A DNA stretch of 64,000 bases from Amanita rubescens (taxonomy: Eukaryota > Basidiomycota > Agaricomycetes > Agaricales > Amanitaceae), in NCBI GenBank assembly GCA_015039365.1, contig WION01000003.1, forward strand, positions 310,001 through 374,000, in the 5' to 3' direction. Numbering within the stretch: position 1 is the first letter of the stretch; every line of letters starts with the position of its first letter. The position numbers were made by a program, and so were the translations under genes. The notes beneath the pieces are model-generated. The model was not told the DNA's origin, searched no databases, and worked only from the letters and a program-made list of their open reading frames with translations. Positions 11,743-25,080 of this stretch are shown one piece after another.

Positions 11743-12005
11743 TGGACATGCTGGGAGATTCATACTTATTACCGTAGCGTCAAGTAATTGCACTGTAGAT
11801 CGCTTAATAACTAAATTGATGGCGCTAGGCGTGAGATCGTGAGGAAGTTTAGGGCCTCATGGGCACGGCAATACGCTCACGCTGATTTTCAAAGCTTTCT
11901 CATTCTCAAATCGGCCTTTCGAAGGGCTGAACCGCGCTCATTTTCCTCCTGGATCTCCCTCTAATTATTCTATTCGTTTCCTCTCGTGTATTATTTGGTC
12001 ATTAG

Positions 12006-14548
12006 ATGTCGTCCACGCCTTCATACCCGAGTCCATCCTTTCAGCCAAAACGAAATTCAGCCCAAAATGTCCAGCTTCCACTACCATCGACTCTAAGCGC
12101 CCAGTCGCCAACGAGGCCGCAGTTCAATACTAACGCACCAAATGGAACGACAAGTAGGCCCAGCTCAGGACACTCCTTGACCTCTGCGACAGCCCAGGCG
12201 CCTCAGCGTCCCCGAGGGATGTCTGTGCTGGCTAATCGCGCTTTGGGAGCCAGCTTTTCTCCGACCTCGCCCAATGTGACATCTTCGCCTCTTAACAGGT
12301 CTACTCACGCCGGCGGAATTCAACCTTCTGTATCTTTTTTCCGACCTTCCAGGCCAGACTATCAGGAAACCTATTCCCGACCAAGTTCCATAGCTTCATC
12401 TGACGAAGTCACAGAACATGTTCCGGAAACTGATGTTTTTGCACTTTCGAGGTTGAGCCCCGTCGGTTCCCCAACAAGACCACACGTGGCACCCGAAACC
12501 GAGGAAGTGGATCTTGATGTGATAGGAGAAGGCCATATGGGAGGAGTTCAGGTGGATGATCAGGAAGGGACCCTTCAGGAAGAAGACGTACAAGGAGGGA
12601 GAGAGTATAATCGGTCATTTGGGAGGGCAAAGCATAGCAAGGAACCTTTATTGCCTATCAGTGGACGGCCGGGCGGGCTCGGTGCCAGGCGCAATACGTC
12701 TGGGAGACAATTGTCCAACTGTGGGACTAGGTTTGACTGTTCCAAAGGCGCGGGGTGGGGAGAAACGCCTGAGCGCCGGAAGTCTAATGGGGACCAGCAT
12801 TGACAGGGTTTTCAGCCTTGGAAGGGGGCTTAGCATCGATTCTATCCGCCGGCCGACGCAGGAAGCAGAAGAAGGAAGACTAACTCCTATCAAGGATGGT
12901 ATGGCTAATAATCATAGGCATAGCGCCCATTTTCGTCGGTCGTCCGCGTCGCCGTCAACGCCACGATTCAAACGTACTTCTGGGTATTATCAAGGACACG
13001 TAAAGCAACATTCGCATAGTCTAAGTGTATCGCGTCATACGCCCATATCACCTTCGCCTGATCCATCGTTCGTCTCACAACTTCCCGAGGTTTCAGTTCC
13101 TTTAAGCCAAGTCCCCATTAAGGATCCAAAGACGGGGCGCGTGGTGCGCCGGTATGAACGTCACCCGTCTCGGAACCGATTTTTCTTCGGGGGTCACTTA
13201 CTAACTGGTGGTGATTCGCCCTGGGCATTTATTATTTGTCTTATCATTGTTTTTGGCTTGTCTGGTGTATGGTTTGCGACAACCTGCGTCTGGTGGTGGC
13301 ATCACGAGAGTCCAGCAGTGGCGGTGGTTGGGGCATACCTGGCACTGCTTGTCATTTCCAGCATGCTGGCTACGGTAATCGAGCACATGGTAACCTTAAA
13401 AGACTTGCTAAATTTTTGACAGGCGTTCACAGATCCGGGGATCTTGCCTCGTGATTTAGATCCAAATCCACCGTACCACACAGATGGAGAAAACACTGTT
13501 CCTGTTCCTCGGGACTTGCGAGTGCGTGATGACACGTAAGTCTTAGTCTGTTGACTCGAATCGACGTCGCCTATTTCAACACCATAGTGTCCGTGTGAAG
13601 TACTGTACGACGTGCAAGACCTACCGGCCGCCGCGTGCAAGTCACTGCAAAATGGTAAGCCACGGTCTTGTTTCCCTGAAACGCGTCGAACATGGGGGAA
13701 TTGATCACAAAACAGTGTGATAACTGTGTGGATGGCTGTGACCATCACTGTCAATGGGTCAACAACTGCGTTGGGCGTCGAAACTACGCCTCTTTTTTTG
13801 TGTTATTACTGACCGCGGTAAGTTCGCTGATTACCACGTTAGTCAGGAAAGCTAACCAATCGCATGCCTCAGACATTAAATTTAGTTCTCGTCATTTGTA
13901 CATCTGCACTGCACCTCTACCTCTTGACTGTCAAGGATCACATCAATTTTCGACGTGCATTAAGTATAGCTCCTGGTAGTGGCGTGGCTTTTAGCGTGGC
14001 CATATGCGTTATTTGGCCTGTGGCAGCATTATTGACATATCATGTTCGGGTATGTCCGTCAGCTTGATCACACGACATATTTAATGGCTTAATGTTCTCT
14101 TTCCCTTCTGCATTTCTTTGTTACACCTGCGGTCCCATGCGGTGAAACAGCTCCTTGTTCTAAATATAACCACCATCGAACAGGCGAGTTACCACTTTCG
14201 CTTACGTCTTAGCCCTGAACTAAAATATCGTGTCAATCTTTTCGATAAACTTGCGCCACACAACTCTTCTTTTCCGTTCTTGGGTTAATTTCTCCCCTGT
14301 GTCAATAGATCAGAAATCAGGCTCACAAAACATTGATGCCTGGTGCTGCTCCTCCTAATCCGTTTACCCACGGAAGTTGGATTCGTAACTTGGCGGAAAT
14401 GTTGTGCAGGCCGCGGGGTTCCTCTTGGTTGAATGCGCCAGGTCCTGCGACGGAGGACAAGCGGCCAGTTAATCCAGGGATGTTTGATAATTTATGGGAT
14501 GGCGGTTCTGCCAATGGCGTTGGGCAGCATCATATGCAACAAGTATGA
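12006..14548 (+). CDS. ERF2: DHHC palmitoyltransferase, ERF2 type
   Basis: S-acylates cysteines of target proteins, classically Ras in yeast together with Erf4, at the endoplasmic reticulum or Golgi. Eight exons sum to 683 residues. The first 390 residues are a Ser/Pro-rich disordered tail typical of basidiomycete homologues. Next come two membrane helices ([18 protein letters not shown] and [13 protein letters not shown]), [17 protein letters not shown], the Cys-rich domain [19 protein letters not shown] and [20 protein letters not shown] with the catalytic DHHC near residue 510, then two more helices. TTIEQIRNQAHK is the TTxE motif. The intron at 12682-12730 uses a weak donor (GTGCCA). It is needed to keep frame and makes the total length divisible by three. 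The intron at 14184-14308 is GC-AG. Confidence 0.9.
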
Positions 14549-15348
14549 TGGTATTTATGACGGCGTGGCGCTGGTATTGAGACCACGCTTGGATGACTTT
14601 GCTTTGCTTGCACTGGTTTTTGCTTTCTTATTTGGTAGAATATTGATGGGTTGGATGGTGCTATATATAATGGAAACATGAGAATGGCTACATTCGGGCG
14701 TAAGATTGTTGGGACGATCGAGGAAGCTCACACTGCCAGGATTTGATTGGATTTGCTAAATCTAAGGTTGCATTCCTTAGATCTGATGCAACCGGACGAA
14801 AGTCGTGGGACTGATGGCTCCACAGAATGAAGCCGGACGGTCCGTGGCGCAGATTAACAAATTGCTGTAAATTGCTGTAGAAGTTAAGGGTTGCTGTCGT
14901 CCGGGATATCAAGCAGGGCGGGAACTGCGGATCGGACGCGAAAACACTGCGGAGTAAGGTACATTGGCAGAACGATCAACCGCGCCGCCGGTAGAGAGTC
15001 CCTGTGACGCTGTGTTGACACGAAGGTGATTGCTGACTCACACTAGTCTTGATCTGAGATTGAAAAGTGAGACATTTCGGAGTTAAGTTCGAGCGGAGAT
15101 GGAATTTCAACTCGGCATGGGAAGAGTGGGGGAGAGGTATGGGGATTAGCGTTCCCATCGACATCTGCGACGGTCACTTGACGTTCACGTATTCTGAGAT
15201 CAGACAGCCGGTGGGTGGAATCGAAGTGGGACTTTGAGAGAGACAACGAAAGAAATTAACGGGCTGACTTTAGCTAATCAGATTTACGGCCGCCCCGCCT
15301 CACGGTTTGGAGATTTCAAAAACTTATAACGGAGAATTCCAGTTGAAA
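14549..15348. other. intergenic region between ERF2 and the Zn2Cys6 factor
   Basis: No convincing gene. It holds the 3' flank of ERF2 and the presumed promoter of the transcription factor. The short open frames here have no recognisable protein features. Confidence 0.5.
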
Positions 15349-18300
15349 ATGGCGAGTCCGCCTTCCGGCGAGCCTGATTCTCCTGCCACCAGCTCCCCTC
15401 AGCCGTTGCCGCACCAGCCGCAGCCAACTCAGACCAAGCCGTCCTCTTCTGGCAGCAAGAAAACCCGGCAACGCAAGCAAGCCGTGCAGAAAAATCCATC
15501 ACCCGCTGCTTCGTCAGGTATTGTTTGAAACCCTCGCCCCAATGTAATTCTAACGTTCCCGGCTTTTTTACAGCCATTCCAGTGTACCCCTCGTCTCGTC
15601 CAGCCATCCTTCAACCGTACCCTCCCTCACCGTATCATATCATGAATCCCAGCTATCCGATCAACGGCACACCAAGTCCGTTTACACAACATCACCACCA
15701 CCACCCATCCTACCCGCCACAGTCATCCATCAATCCGAACGGTGCGACCTCACATATCCCTACTCATGCCCCCCAGTATGCTGCGTACCCCGTTCATCCC
15801 TCCGCTTACCCGCCGCCCCATCCCTATTCGCACTATCCCCAATATCACCAGCCTATGATGATGTACCCGGCGCCGCGGGCAAGTGCCCCTCCTGACACGC
15901 CACAGTCTCTTCCGTCACCTTCCCTGCCGTCGGCTTCTGCCTCGGGTCAAAAAAGAAAGCGTAAGCCCGATGGGTCGCGTGGTAAGACTGGCGACAGAAC
16001 GTCCGACGACGAGTTTGGGGCTTCCGGAAGTGACGTTGCCAAAACTCCACTACAGTCTGCACAGCAACCCGTAGTTGACGTCAAGAAACGAACAAAAACG
16101 GTATGTGGTGTTTGCGGAGTGCGGTACTGAAGGCTGATTTTTATTTGCTAGCAACGGGCTTGCGACTCGTGTCGCAGTCGCAAAATAAGATGCGATATCC
16201 TGCCAGACTCGGTGAGGTTATTCGCCACGTCTCGGGTGTGGCGTATTAATGCTTGGTCGGTAGGAACCTCCTCGGTGCCAGCACTGCAAACAATATGGAT
16301 TTGATTGTACATTTTTCCTTCCCATTACCGAAACTCGTTTCAAAAAGAAAAAATTGGAAGAAGAGCAGCCGGAAAAAGACAAGAATGCTGGCGAGGCAAC
16401 GCGTGCAACGACGTCGGCCCAAACAGAAGCGCAGAATAGACAGGACATCGGTGTTTTGGGTAAGTAACTCCGGCCTATAGCTGGGGTTGTACGGTCTCAT
16501 AACGACCCAGGTCTGACCTCCGTTCCACATTTATTGCATTCTCAAGCTAGCGTATCTGCCCGCATATATGAAAGTTATGATCGTCGTTGGCAGCACATAA
16601 TTGAGGTGTGCCAAAAGGACGGTTTGATCCAAGTCCAAAGACCAGACGACGAAGAGAAGCGAGTCACCCACCCTAAAACGGTCGACCTTCATATCGAGCC
16701 CGAAACTATCGAGCAACTTTTGAATGCATATTTCAAAGATGTCGCTCCAATGCTACCTATTGTCACACGAAGCGATTTTTTAGCCAATCCTAATCCTCCC
16801 CCAATATTGGTTTATTCCATGTGCCTTGTCGCCGCTGCGCGGCGGGAAGTACCACAAAGCATATTCGATACGATACGACATGCCGTTAACACGATCATTA
16901 AGGCGGATGACGTTTTATCTACTGCGTCCGTCGTGAACGTACAAGCATTACTAATTTTAAGTATGACTGGTGATTGCCACTCTCAATTTGTATCGTCCGC
17001 TCTCTCCGCCTTGTGGATTCGATTGGGGGCTGCGATCAGAATGGTACGTAAATATTTTGGATTACCCCCGCCCCCAATTCATTTTTTCCACAGGCGCAAG
17101 ACCTTGGCATCCATCGATGTGAATCGGTCAAGCAGACCATTGAACTTCGTAGGCGATTGTGGGGTGCCTGCTTAATTTGCGATAGGTGGTACGGCATCTT
17201 GCACTCAATCAGTATGCACATACGCTCACGGTCACTAGGACAAGTTTAACTTATGGTCATCCGTACATGATTGATGTACAAGACTGTGATGCACGTCTGC
17301 CGTCGTCTGGGGACAGCAATGACCTATATATGGACGAGCTTGTCCGATTAAGCCTGCTTCTTGGTAGGGTAGCTAAGACCATATACAGGTGAGTGATATT
17401 CAATTGCTTTTGGGGTTTGATTAAGATCATCCTTAATGTAGCCCTTCTGGATTGACTTTCACCACTGATGAGCAGTTATACAAGCTACTGTCTGATATAG
17501 AATCATGGAAAGCCGGGTTGCCTGAACAGCTCCAATTCAGAGGAGTATCTTCTTCCCGCAGCGCAGGCTCGTTCCTTTGCACTACCCTTATAGGCATGGC
17601 TGACCAGGTAAATAGGCATATTGCATATATTATACTCTTGCGTTTGCATGCTGTTCTGGCGTGTGTTTATGCGCATCAGTTATTCCTGTCCTGCACATCT
17701 CAAATTTGGGTTGACTGTCGATAAGTGGACAGAGCTCATCGAGTTGACGAGTCAATCCATTGATTGGTTGGATAACAATGAACATGTATACGATGTTTGG
17801 CTCCTCGTAGCTTATGGCGCCACAGCCTGTGCTCTTGTTCAGGTAACGTCCCCTAACTTCTAATGGATAGTCGTTACTGATCCTTTTGAAGTACCATACA
17901 TGGGTACGCAGGAAGGACGGCGAGGCGGCCGCTAAACTACGCAAGTTGCGCGATTGCGTGAGAAGATGGGAGGCGTCAATATCTCCAGATCATATGTCTG
18001 CACGACGCAAGGCCGGTATAAATTGGCTTTGACTGATTAACAGAAGCTGACGGAAATTATTATGAGAACAGACTGCGGAAATTATTGCCCTCCTTTACGA
18101 GGCAACGCAAGGTCCGCACTTGCCAATTGAACCAGCTCCTCTCAACCCAACTGGTGGTGTGACAGCGAGACAGCCACTTGCGCTAGAATACAAAAAGGAT
18201 CCGACCCGGCCTGGGGGTGGCGTGTTCGTTGCACATGGAGAAACGAAAAGGCGAGAAGACTATAAAGATGTGCCCGAAGGTGTCATCATTAGGAGCTCAT

Positions 18301-18982
18301 CCGATGACGAACGGGAAGCGCAAGGTATTTCATCTGCGCCTCCGATTTCGGATGAGCGTGGCAGGGACGAACGCGGAAGAGCGTCGATGATGGCCTCGTC
18401 GGCGTTTGCTCCACCGTTGCCTGGGTCGGACATTAACATCATGGGAGGAACTTCGACGGTATCTTCTGGCTCTTCGACGGTGTCTTCCGGCTCCGCCAGT
18501 GATGTAAGAGGATCGGGTTTGCTACAGTCTGTTACTCGGAACACGAGGCAGACGCAACCTGGTAAGACCCCCCGTCTAGGCGTGTCTCCAATGGTGAATT
18601 TTTCGCCCTTGTCAGGCACCGGTGTGATCCAGCGCGGCGTTTCGTTGGCGAATGTAAACCCCGCCATGAACTCACGTGGGCCGGCTGGTTCAAACCAAGT
18701 ACAAGTTATGAATGTGTTAGATGGGCAGCCGACAGGTGGATCGTTGGTTGACTTTGCGGTGGCAGATACTGGATTTTTGGAGGGTATACCAGGCAGTATG
18801 TTTGATTGGAGTGAGTATGTTCCTCACGTTTACGAAGCTCAGAGCTTATACACTTGTTAGGTCAATGGGATACTTTCTTTGCTCGGTTCAACAACGCTGG
18901 CCATAACGGCGGGAGCTCTGGAGGCGCTGGTGGTCTAATGTATGCACAACAACAGCCGTCCATGCAGCAGCGCCCTCAATGA
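15349..18982 (+). CDS. Zn2Cys6 fungal transcription factor with fungal-specific regulatory domain
   Basis: A binuclear zinc-cluster DNA-binding regulator. An Ala/Pro/His/Gln-rich disordered N-terminus (about 230 residues) is followed by the six-cysteine cluster: ACDSCRSRKIRCD, then CQHCKQYGFDC, with the linker TFFLPITETRFKKKKLEEE. The regulatory ('fungal_trans') domain follows: YFKDVAPMLPIVTRSDF, AQDLGIHRCESVKQTIELRRRLWGACLICDRW, YGHPYMIDVQDCDARLPS. The tail is Ser/Gly-rich with a small internal repeat (STVSSGSSTVSSGS near 18455-18500). About eleven exons are needed. Two junctions are unusual: the intron after ADQ at 17608 has no AG that restores the frame, and the one at 18012-18071 starts GC. 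It resembles basidiomycete XlnR-like regulators in layout, but the target genes are unknown. Confidence 0.87.
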
Positions 18983-20640
18983 TTTTTTGTCGATCACCAG
19001 TTGCTGTCTGTGATGTGGACAACAGAGGTTAGATAATATATTTAGGGAGTTAATTCCACCTGGTTGCATTAAATTTCCGATCTGTATCTCTCTGTACTAA
19101 TTGTAATAAGTTAACCATTATCTCATTCACTTCTAATACTCGAATTCGAACAGCAGGAAATTCAGCACTCTGCCAAGCGATACCCTGAGAAAGAGGCACC
19201 ATCCATACACGGAAACGCCGTACATGTTTATTTCTTTCACGGGACTGATTTGTACCACACTGCTGAGAAGGTTGAAATTTTTTGAAACTTGAAATACTGA
19301 CAAGGTCAAGAACCCGTCGGACGAAAAAATCCGACTTCTGATGGCATGTGCAACGGGCTAAAGAAAAACCTCCATCAGAGTTAGGGTCAGGTGGCAACAA
19401 TGGAGGAAGCGAGCGATGTATTCGGACGTCGACAAACTAGCTATGTAGTATTCTCGTTCCTGCAGCTCACAACACGTCGCGTATGGAGAAGTCGGCCTCT
19501 AAACTATCTCCGACTAGAAAATAACCAGAAATAGCCACCGACTGAGGACTCGGCCTTCGGCCATACTTTTGTCAGGGGCGTCATGAATTTGGTCTCACGC
19601 CTCTCTTAGCACCTCAGGCCTGGTCTCAGTGTGGTGAATGATCAAAAGTTCAGGAAGCTCAGATCCGGGCCTCATGGACAAGAAGATTGATGTGTGATGC
19701 AGAACATGTCAAGACAATAGTAAAGCCATATGTTACGTCCAAAATTTTTGCTGAGCGGACCGCTTCAAATCGGGACCGGCCCCCGTGGCCCGCCCACAAT
19801 GAGCGCGACTGGGCTGTGCCCCAGTTTCGACATAAGGAGGTCTTTGGTGCCACCAATGCTTTGAAGTGATAGAAACCTGAACTGCCATCCTTCATTCCAG
19901 GTACAAGTGAGACGTACTGAATAATCCTGAATGGGCTATTACCGAGATCTCGAGTTAGAGCTTACCTGATTGGGCAGCCTTATGGTGCTTGTCAATCAGG
20001 AGGCCTGCGTACTTTGTCAGTCATGGTATTAGATGTGGCGTCGTTGACTCGGCCAAATTCCAAGTCCGTGATCGCGCCAAAGGTCCAGGCCATCTGCGAG
20101 AAGTAGCAAAGAGTAGCAAAGGGGTTAGATTATTACTGTCTCAATGACCGATGACATGGATCAGGATTCAAGGAGCTTCGACAAGCTATTTGGTAACAGA
20201 TCTGCGATTACGATTGGGGTACGGCCATAATGACAAGAGATGGCTTACATATTGCTTACATGCGTCGCGCCTTGTGCAACGGATAACTACCGATAATTCA
20301 TTAATCATTGGTAGACGTCTTCGGGCTGTGTGATGCCCTGAGCCTGGGATTGCGACCATGACACTCCATGACATCGCATAAATCAGTTTCAAGTTCATAC
20401 GAGCATTTCTGGGGTATGCTGACTGGTTGGGGTAAGGTCCGCGTGGTAATGAGGACACTCTGTAGCTTCTGTTCATTTTACGCGACAGACGTATGTCTCC
20501 TCCCTGTCATTCTGGAAGATAGGATTCTCGTTTGCGATCGCGCTGGTCAAAGCAGAATCCGCACTTTCCAGAAAAGGAAACCGTAGCCGATCAATATCGT
20601 CAGCTGTTGTGGAGGAATAATCGATGACCATAAGGCAACC
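18983..20640. other. 1.66 kb intergenic region, no gene seen
   Basis: No open frame has exon-like splice context or recognisable protein motifs on either strand. The right end is presumably the promoter of the SAC2-like gene. A small direct repeat (AGTAGCAAAG, twice) sits near 20100-20120. Confidence 0.5.
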
Positions 20641-23600
20641 ATGAAGCGTTTTCTCGCGAGGGCATCGCGGTCCTATTATCAGAACGCAAATCAAAGCCCA
20701 GATGCGAAGGAGTATCCGCATGAAGAGCGGGAGGCCGCTTCATCGCCGCCTGCCAGTAACAATGACGACCAAAAGCTGTTGCAACCTCATTTGCCCTCCA
20801 TGGCGCCAGGCGCACCTATTGGAATAACACCGAGCTTGAAGCATAAGTACTTCCTGTCCCCGCCATTCCCCATCCGTGCCCACATGACCATCTCGTATTG
20901 GTGTCGACGAAAGAGGGTCTGATAATACGACCACAGGTGCCCGGAAGGCCCAAGGAAGACGTTAATACATCCATACCTCTTGTGAGAATGAAATGGGGAA
21001 AAGAGATTCTTGTCGAGGAGATAAACTGGTCGACGGAAAGCCACTCAATAAACTGGGCGAAAGATGGTGTAGTCGTATATGGTATTGTCGGAGTGCCTGG
21101 AGTTATTTTCATGTACGTCTTAGCCATTCATGACGATCTCAGCCTGACTTGATGTGCAGGCTCTTATTTGTTGGTAATCACGTCCAGAACGAATGTTGGT
21201 CATGGTGGGTAGTAGCATTAGCGTTTCTCCGAGGTGTTGCTATAACTCTTAATAGTGCTCGACCCGTCCCATGTTGTTTATACCATAAAGAATGTTACCG
21301 CCATTCCATTGGTAGAAGAACGAGCCAAAGCCATACTTGAGCGCCATTACGTCGCAGAACTTCGCTGCGCAAAGAGCATCTCTGCTTCCGAGGGCACTTA
21401 CAATAGATGTGCGCGCGCCTTTGGAGGATATTCCGCGTAGTATGGCGGACAACGCTCAGTCAAAACCATTGCGACAGACCAAGTCAAATCCTAAAGTCCA
21501 TTTTATACAGCAAGATTCCAGTGATCGGGAAGATGGTCATCCTCGTATATCGCCCTCTCCTCGATCGTCAAGTTCTGACCTATCAACACGCTCCTTTGAT
21601 GAACCTCCCCTATCTCCTGCTTCTCCCGTAATTGAAGCCATTGTGCCAAGGTTGTCTTTCTGGAATAAGATAGCAAAGCCCGCTCAGACGTTTTCGCAAA
21701 CGTTATTATCAGTCAATGTAAAGGGAAAAGAAAAGGACAAAGAACGCGAGTCAGACGCAGCCGATCATACCTCCTCGACGCCCTTATTGGGCGCTGAATC
21801 GGAATATGCGGATCAGGACCCAAGCGAAATAGAAAGGTTAATACATGAAAAGAAGGCAGAGCCGTCAGAAGTGCTGAAGAATGTGCTTGCTGCATTTACA
21901 TTGCAACCGGGATCGCCAGAAGAACGGCATGCAGAATTAGAAGCGAAAATAGTCAGGGAATGTGTCCGGTCGTTCGCAAAGGGCGAAATGTACTTTGCCT
22001 ATACATTTGGTAAGCTCTATTCGTTTCAAGTTCTTCCGTTTGATACACATTCCTCAGACATTCACCCGATCTTTGCAGCACAAGCAGGAGCGACTCTCTA
22101 AATCTCAGAAAGAGCAAGCGCTGCTGGCAGACTTAGGAAGCTTTACCTGATACAGGACGGCCAAGCAGTCCACAGTCAATCACACAGAGAATAGATAAGG
22201 TCAGCGCGTCTAGTGAGCTGTACACCCTGCTCTCCCTCTTTGGCGACGCGTGGATAGACAATTTTGGTGGAATGAGTGGCTATCGAAGTCGTTCATAGAC
22301 GCTGGGGTAAAGTGACCATTATCTTCTTGAATCGACTCATTATGACCGCCTGTAGCTGCACTGATTACGTCTTGCCTGTCATGCAAGGTTATTACCAGAC
22401 TTCAACGTTCCGTGTACCTCCCGAACCACAGCTACACACATCAATCGGTGGCTCCACGCCAGCAGCACAGGAGGAAGTTGAGAATGTCGTTGACTATACC
22501 ATAATATCGAGAAGATCAAGGGATAGAGCCGGATTGAGGTACCAAAGGAGAGGAATTGACGATGAAGCGCGGGTCGCAAATTTCGTGGAGACGGAGACAA
22601 TTGTGCATCTCGAGGTAAGTTTCGTCGTCTGACTCATGAGCACCGCTCAAGCCCGTAAAGCGGGAGGGAAGGGAGAATGTATTTAGTTACGTCCAGATTC
22701 GAGGGTCCAGTATGCGATTCGCATCCAATATCTTATCCTTATTCACTTTCCTAACTAGTTCCGCTCTATTGGACACAACACGGATATGGATTAAAGCCAC
22801 CTCCTGTGCCCTCTACGGATAGGACACACGAACAAAATATGGACGCATTGAAACGCCACTTTCGGAGGACTGTCCCTGTGTACGGCCCTCATGTATGCGC
22901 CACCACGATAATAAGACTACCGCTGATATTCCATGGCTTTCTAGACTATTATTAACCTGGCAGAACAACACGGAAAAGAAGGTACACTTACGAAGGAATA
23001 CAAAAGATGCGCACAAGAACTGAATTCAAAGGATGTGGCGTGAGTTTGAAATGGATGAACCGTGTTATCAAGCGTTTGACGTGAGGACAGGTATCACGAA
23101 TATGATTTTCACGCAGAAACACGAGGCATGAAGTATGAAAATATCTCCAAACTTACCTCTGCGATGGAGAGAACATTCGATTCACAAGGGTCTGACTATT
23201 TCACCTGCTCAAGGTGACATATGTTTGACAGATCAATAGGTACCTATGGATATCAGATGGACTCGTCTTTTCGAGACAAAAGGCTGTATACCGCGTGAAT
23301 TGCATAGACTGTCTCGATCGCACGAACGTTGTCCAGGTGAGAATTGATGAGCATGTTAAGCACTTATGTTGAATCCATACGCCCGCGTGCTGTGATAGTC
23401 TGCTTTTGCACGGTACATGTTGTCCAAGCAGCTTAGTGCGTTGGCCATTGTGATGCCATCGACGGATAAGAAGGCCGAGATTGATGTTGTGTTCAACAAT
23501 GGTATGTGATAAATTACCTGATTAGCGTGATAGCTGTTTGAAACTTGTGGCGTGCCATGACTAGTGTGGGCTAACAATGGTGATGCCATCAGTCGCGCAT

Positions 23601-25027
23601 AGTAAGTTCTATTTGATGGTTCTCGAAAGCAATCTCACCAAAAGAGCAGTGCGGGAACGTCTGCGTTGAAGGTGTGTTTTAAATGTTGCTAATCACAAGG
23701 ATAACGAAACAAATGTTTGTGACAGGGGGACTTTACACGGTATGTATTGACCGCTTGACATAATTTAAATGGACCACATGTGCGAGCGCTAACCATTTGA
23801 ATATATATTCCAGGACAGGGAAACGTGATTTAGGTGGCATGCTGAATGATGGTGTTAACTCGCTGGCGAGGTAAGTAATTGTGTCACATTCGATCCATCG
23901 ACGTAACCGAATTGAACTTGGCGCGCAGGATGTATACCTCGACGTTCAGTGATTGGTTCTGCCAGGCAGTGATTGATTACATGCTTGGGAACCGGACGAT
24001 CACCGTATTCTCAGAGTTTCTGCTCAAGTTGCAATCCACGGATCCCAGTGATCTGGTAAGGTTGTCAAAGATACGAGCAGAGGCTATTGCAACGTCGGTA
24101 TCCCGAGTTTTGCCGGAGGGTGAGAGATTATTGTCAGGGTGGACCTTATTCGCTCCCGAAGATCTCAATACAAAGATGGGAATGAAATTTGAAGAAAAGG
24201 TTTTGTTACTGGTAAGGTGTATTGAAACTAAGTGACGAACGCGGCTCAAGGATTTGCAGTCTGTCAAGGCGCTCTATATAATTGTAAGTGTCTTTGTACT
24301 TGCTACGCCGGATCTTCTGTGATGCATTTTATGACAAGAGTTATGATTATACCATGGAAGAGGTAAAGATGTATACTCGCGTGCCATTGGGTGATATAAT
24401 TAGAATGAGCAAAGGTGAGTTCATACTAGGATTAGCTGAACAGATCTTTGATCTGGATCTTGATGGAAGGTGCTTACATCCTATCCCCATTGGAGGAAGC
24501 AAGTCGCGACCCAGAAGAGAATGCAGGCTTCATGGTGACTTGGTCAACATCTCATCAGGAGTCGAGAATCAGCAGCTATTCTGTTCAGAATGATATTGGA
24601 GATTCTTCGTCGCCATTTGCGGTGCTGGCGCGGAGCATGTCTAAGAAGGGTCGAGCGAGCGTGGTGTATAGCAATGGCGACCAAACATTTGCGGCGTTTA
24701 AAGTTCTTCCAGTTGACCCTGCACGAATTCGCCGGTCTTCCAGCACGGGGGATGGGATGTACGCAGAAGCGTCGGACGAGATAAGCGTTGCGACGACGTG
24801 CAAAGAGGCGGTTGATCTTATTGTGGAAAGCATTGAACAAGGGTGCCGGGAGAACGGTGGGTCGGTGGAGGTGGTTAATATGGACGTTGTCGGGTAAGTG
24901 TTGGAGCAGATTTGAATTGAATTAAAAAATAACGAACTATACCAGATTGACCGAGGCGCAGAAAAACACGAGCGTGTACGCTAAGATGGAATACGGGGTG
25001 AAGCGGTTGCTTTGGTTGGGTAGTTGA
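20641..25027 (+). CDS. SAC-domain phosphoinositide phosphatase with hSac2 domain (INPP5F/SAC2-like)
   Basis: Removes phosphate from phosphoinositides (PI4P is the known target of SAC2) on endosomal or Golgi membranes. The order is a variable N-terminus, the SAC domain ([103 protein letters not shown]), the catalytic Cys loop [13 protein letters not shown] at 23301-23338, [29 protein letters not shown], and the C-terminal hSac2 region. From 22276 to 25027 about fourteen short introns splice without any frame problem. Between 20880 and 22240 the same protein can be followed only by dropping one or two bases near 20889, 21113-21160, 21337, 22063, 22149 and 22232. Either the 5' half is decayed or the bases are assembly errors. 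The start is the likely ATG, but unproven. Confidence 0.82.
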
Positions 25028-25080
25028 TGGGGAGCGTGTGGAATTGACAGTGACACCTACGCTCGTCCACCGTCGCCATC

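Noticed and set aside
20880..22240. Programmed +1 ribosomal frameshifting in the SAC2-like gene
   Set aside because: The break sites share no slippery motif or common codon that I can see, and similar breaks occur in unrelated genes, so error or decay is simpler.
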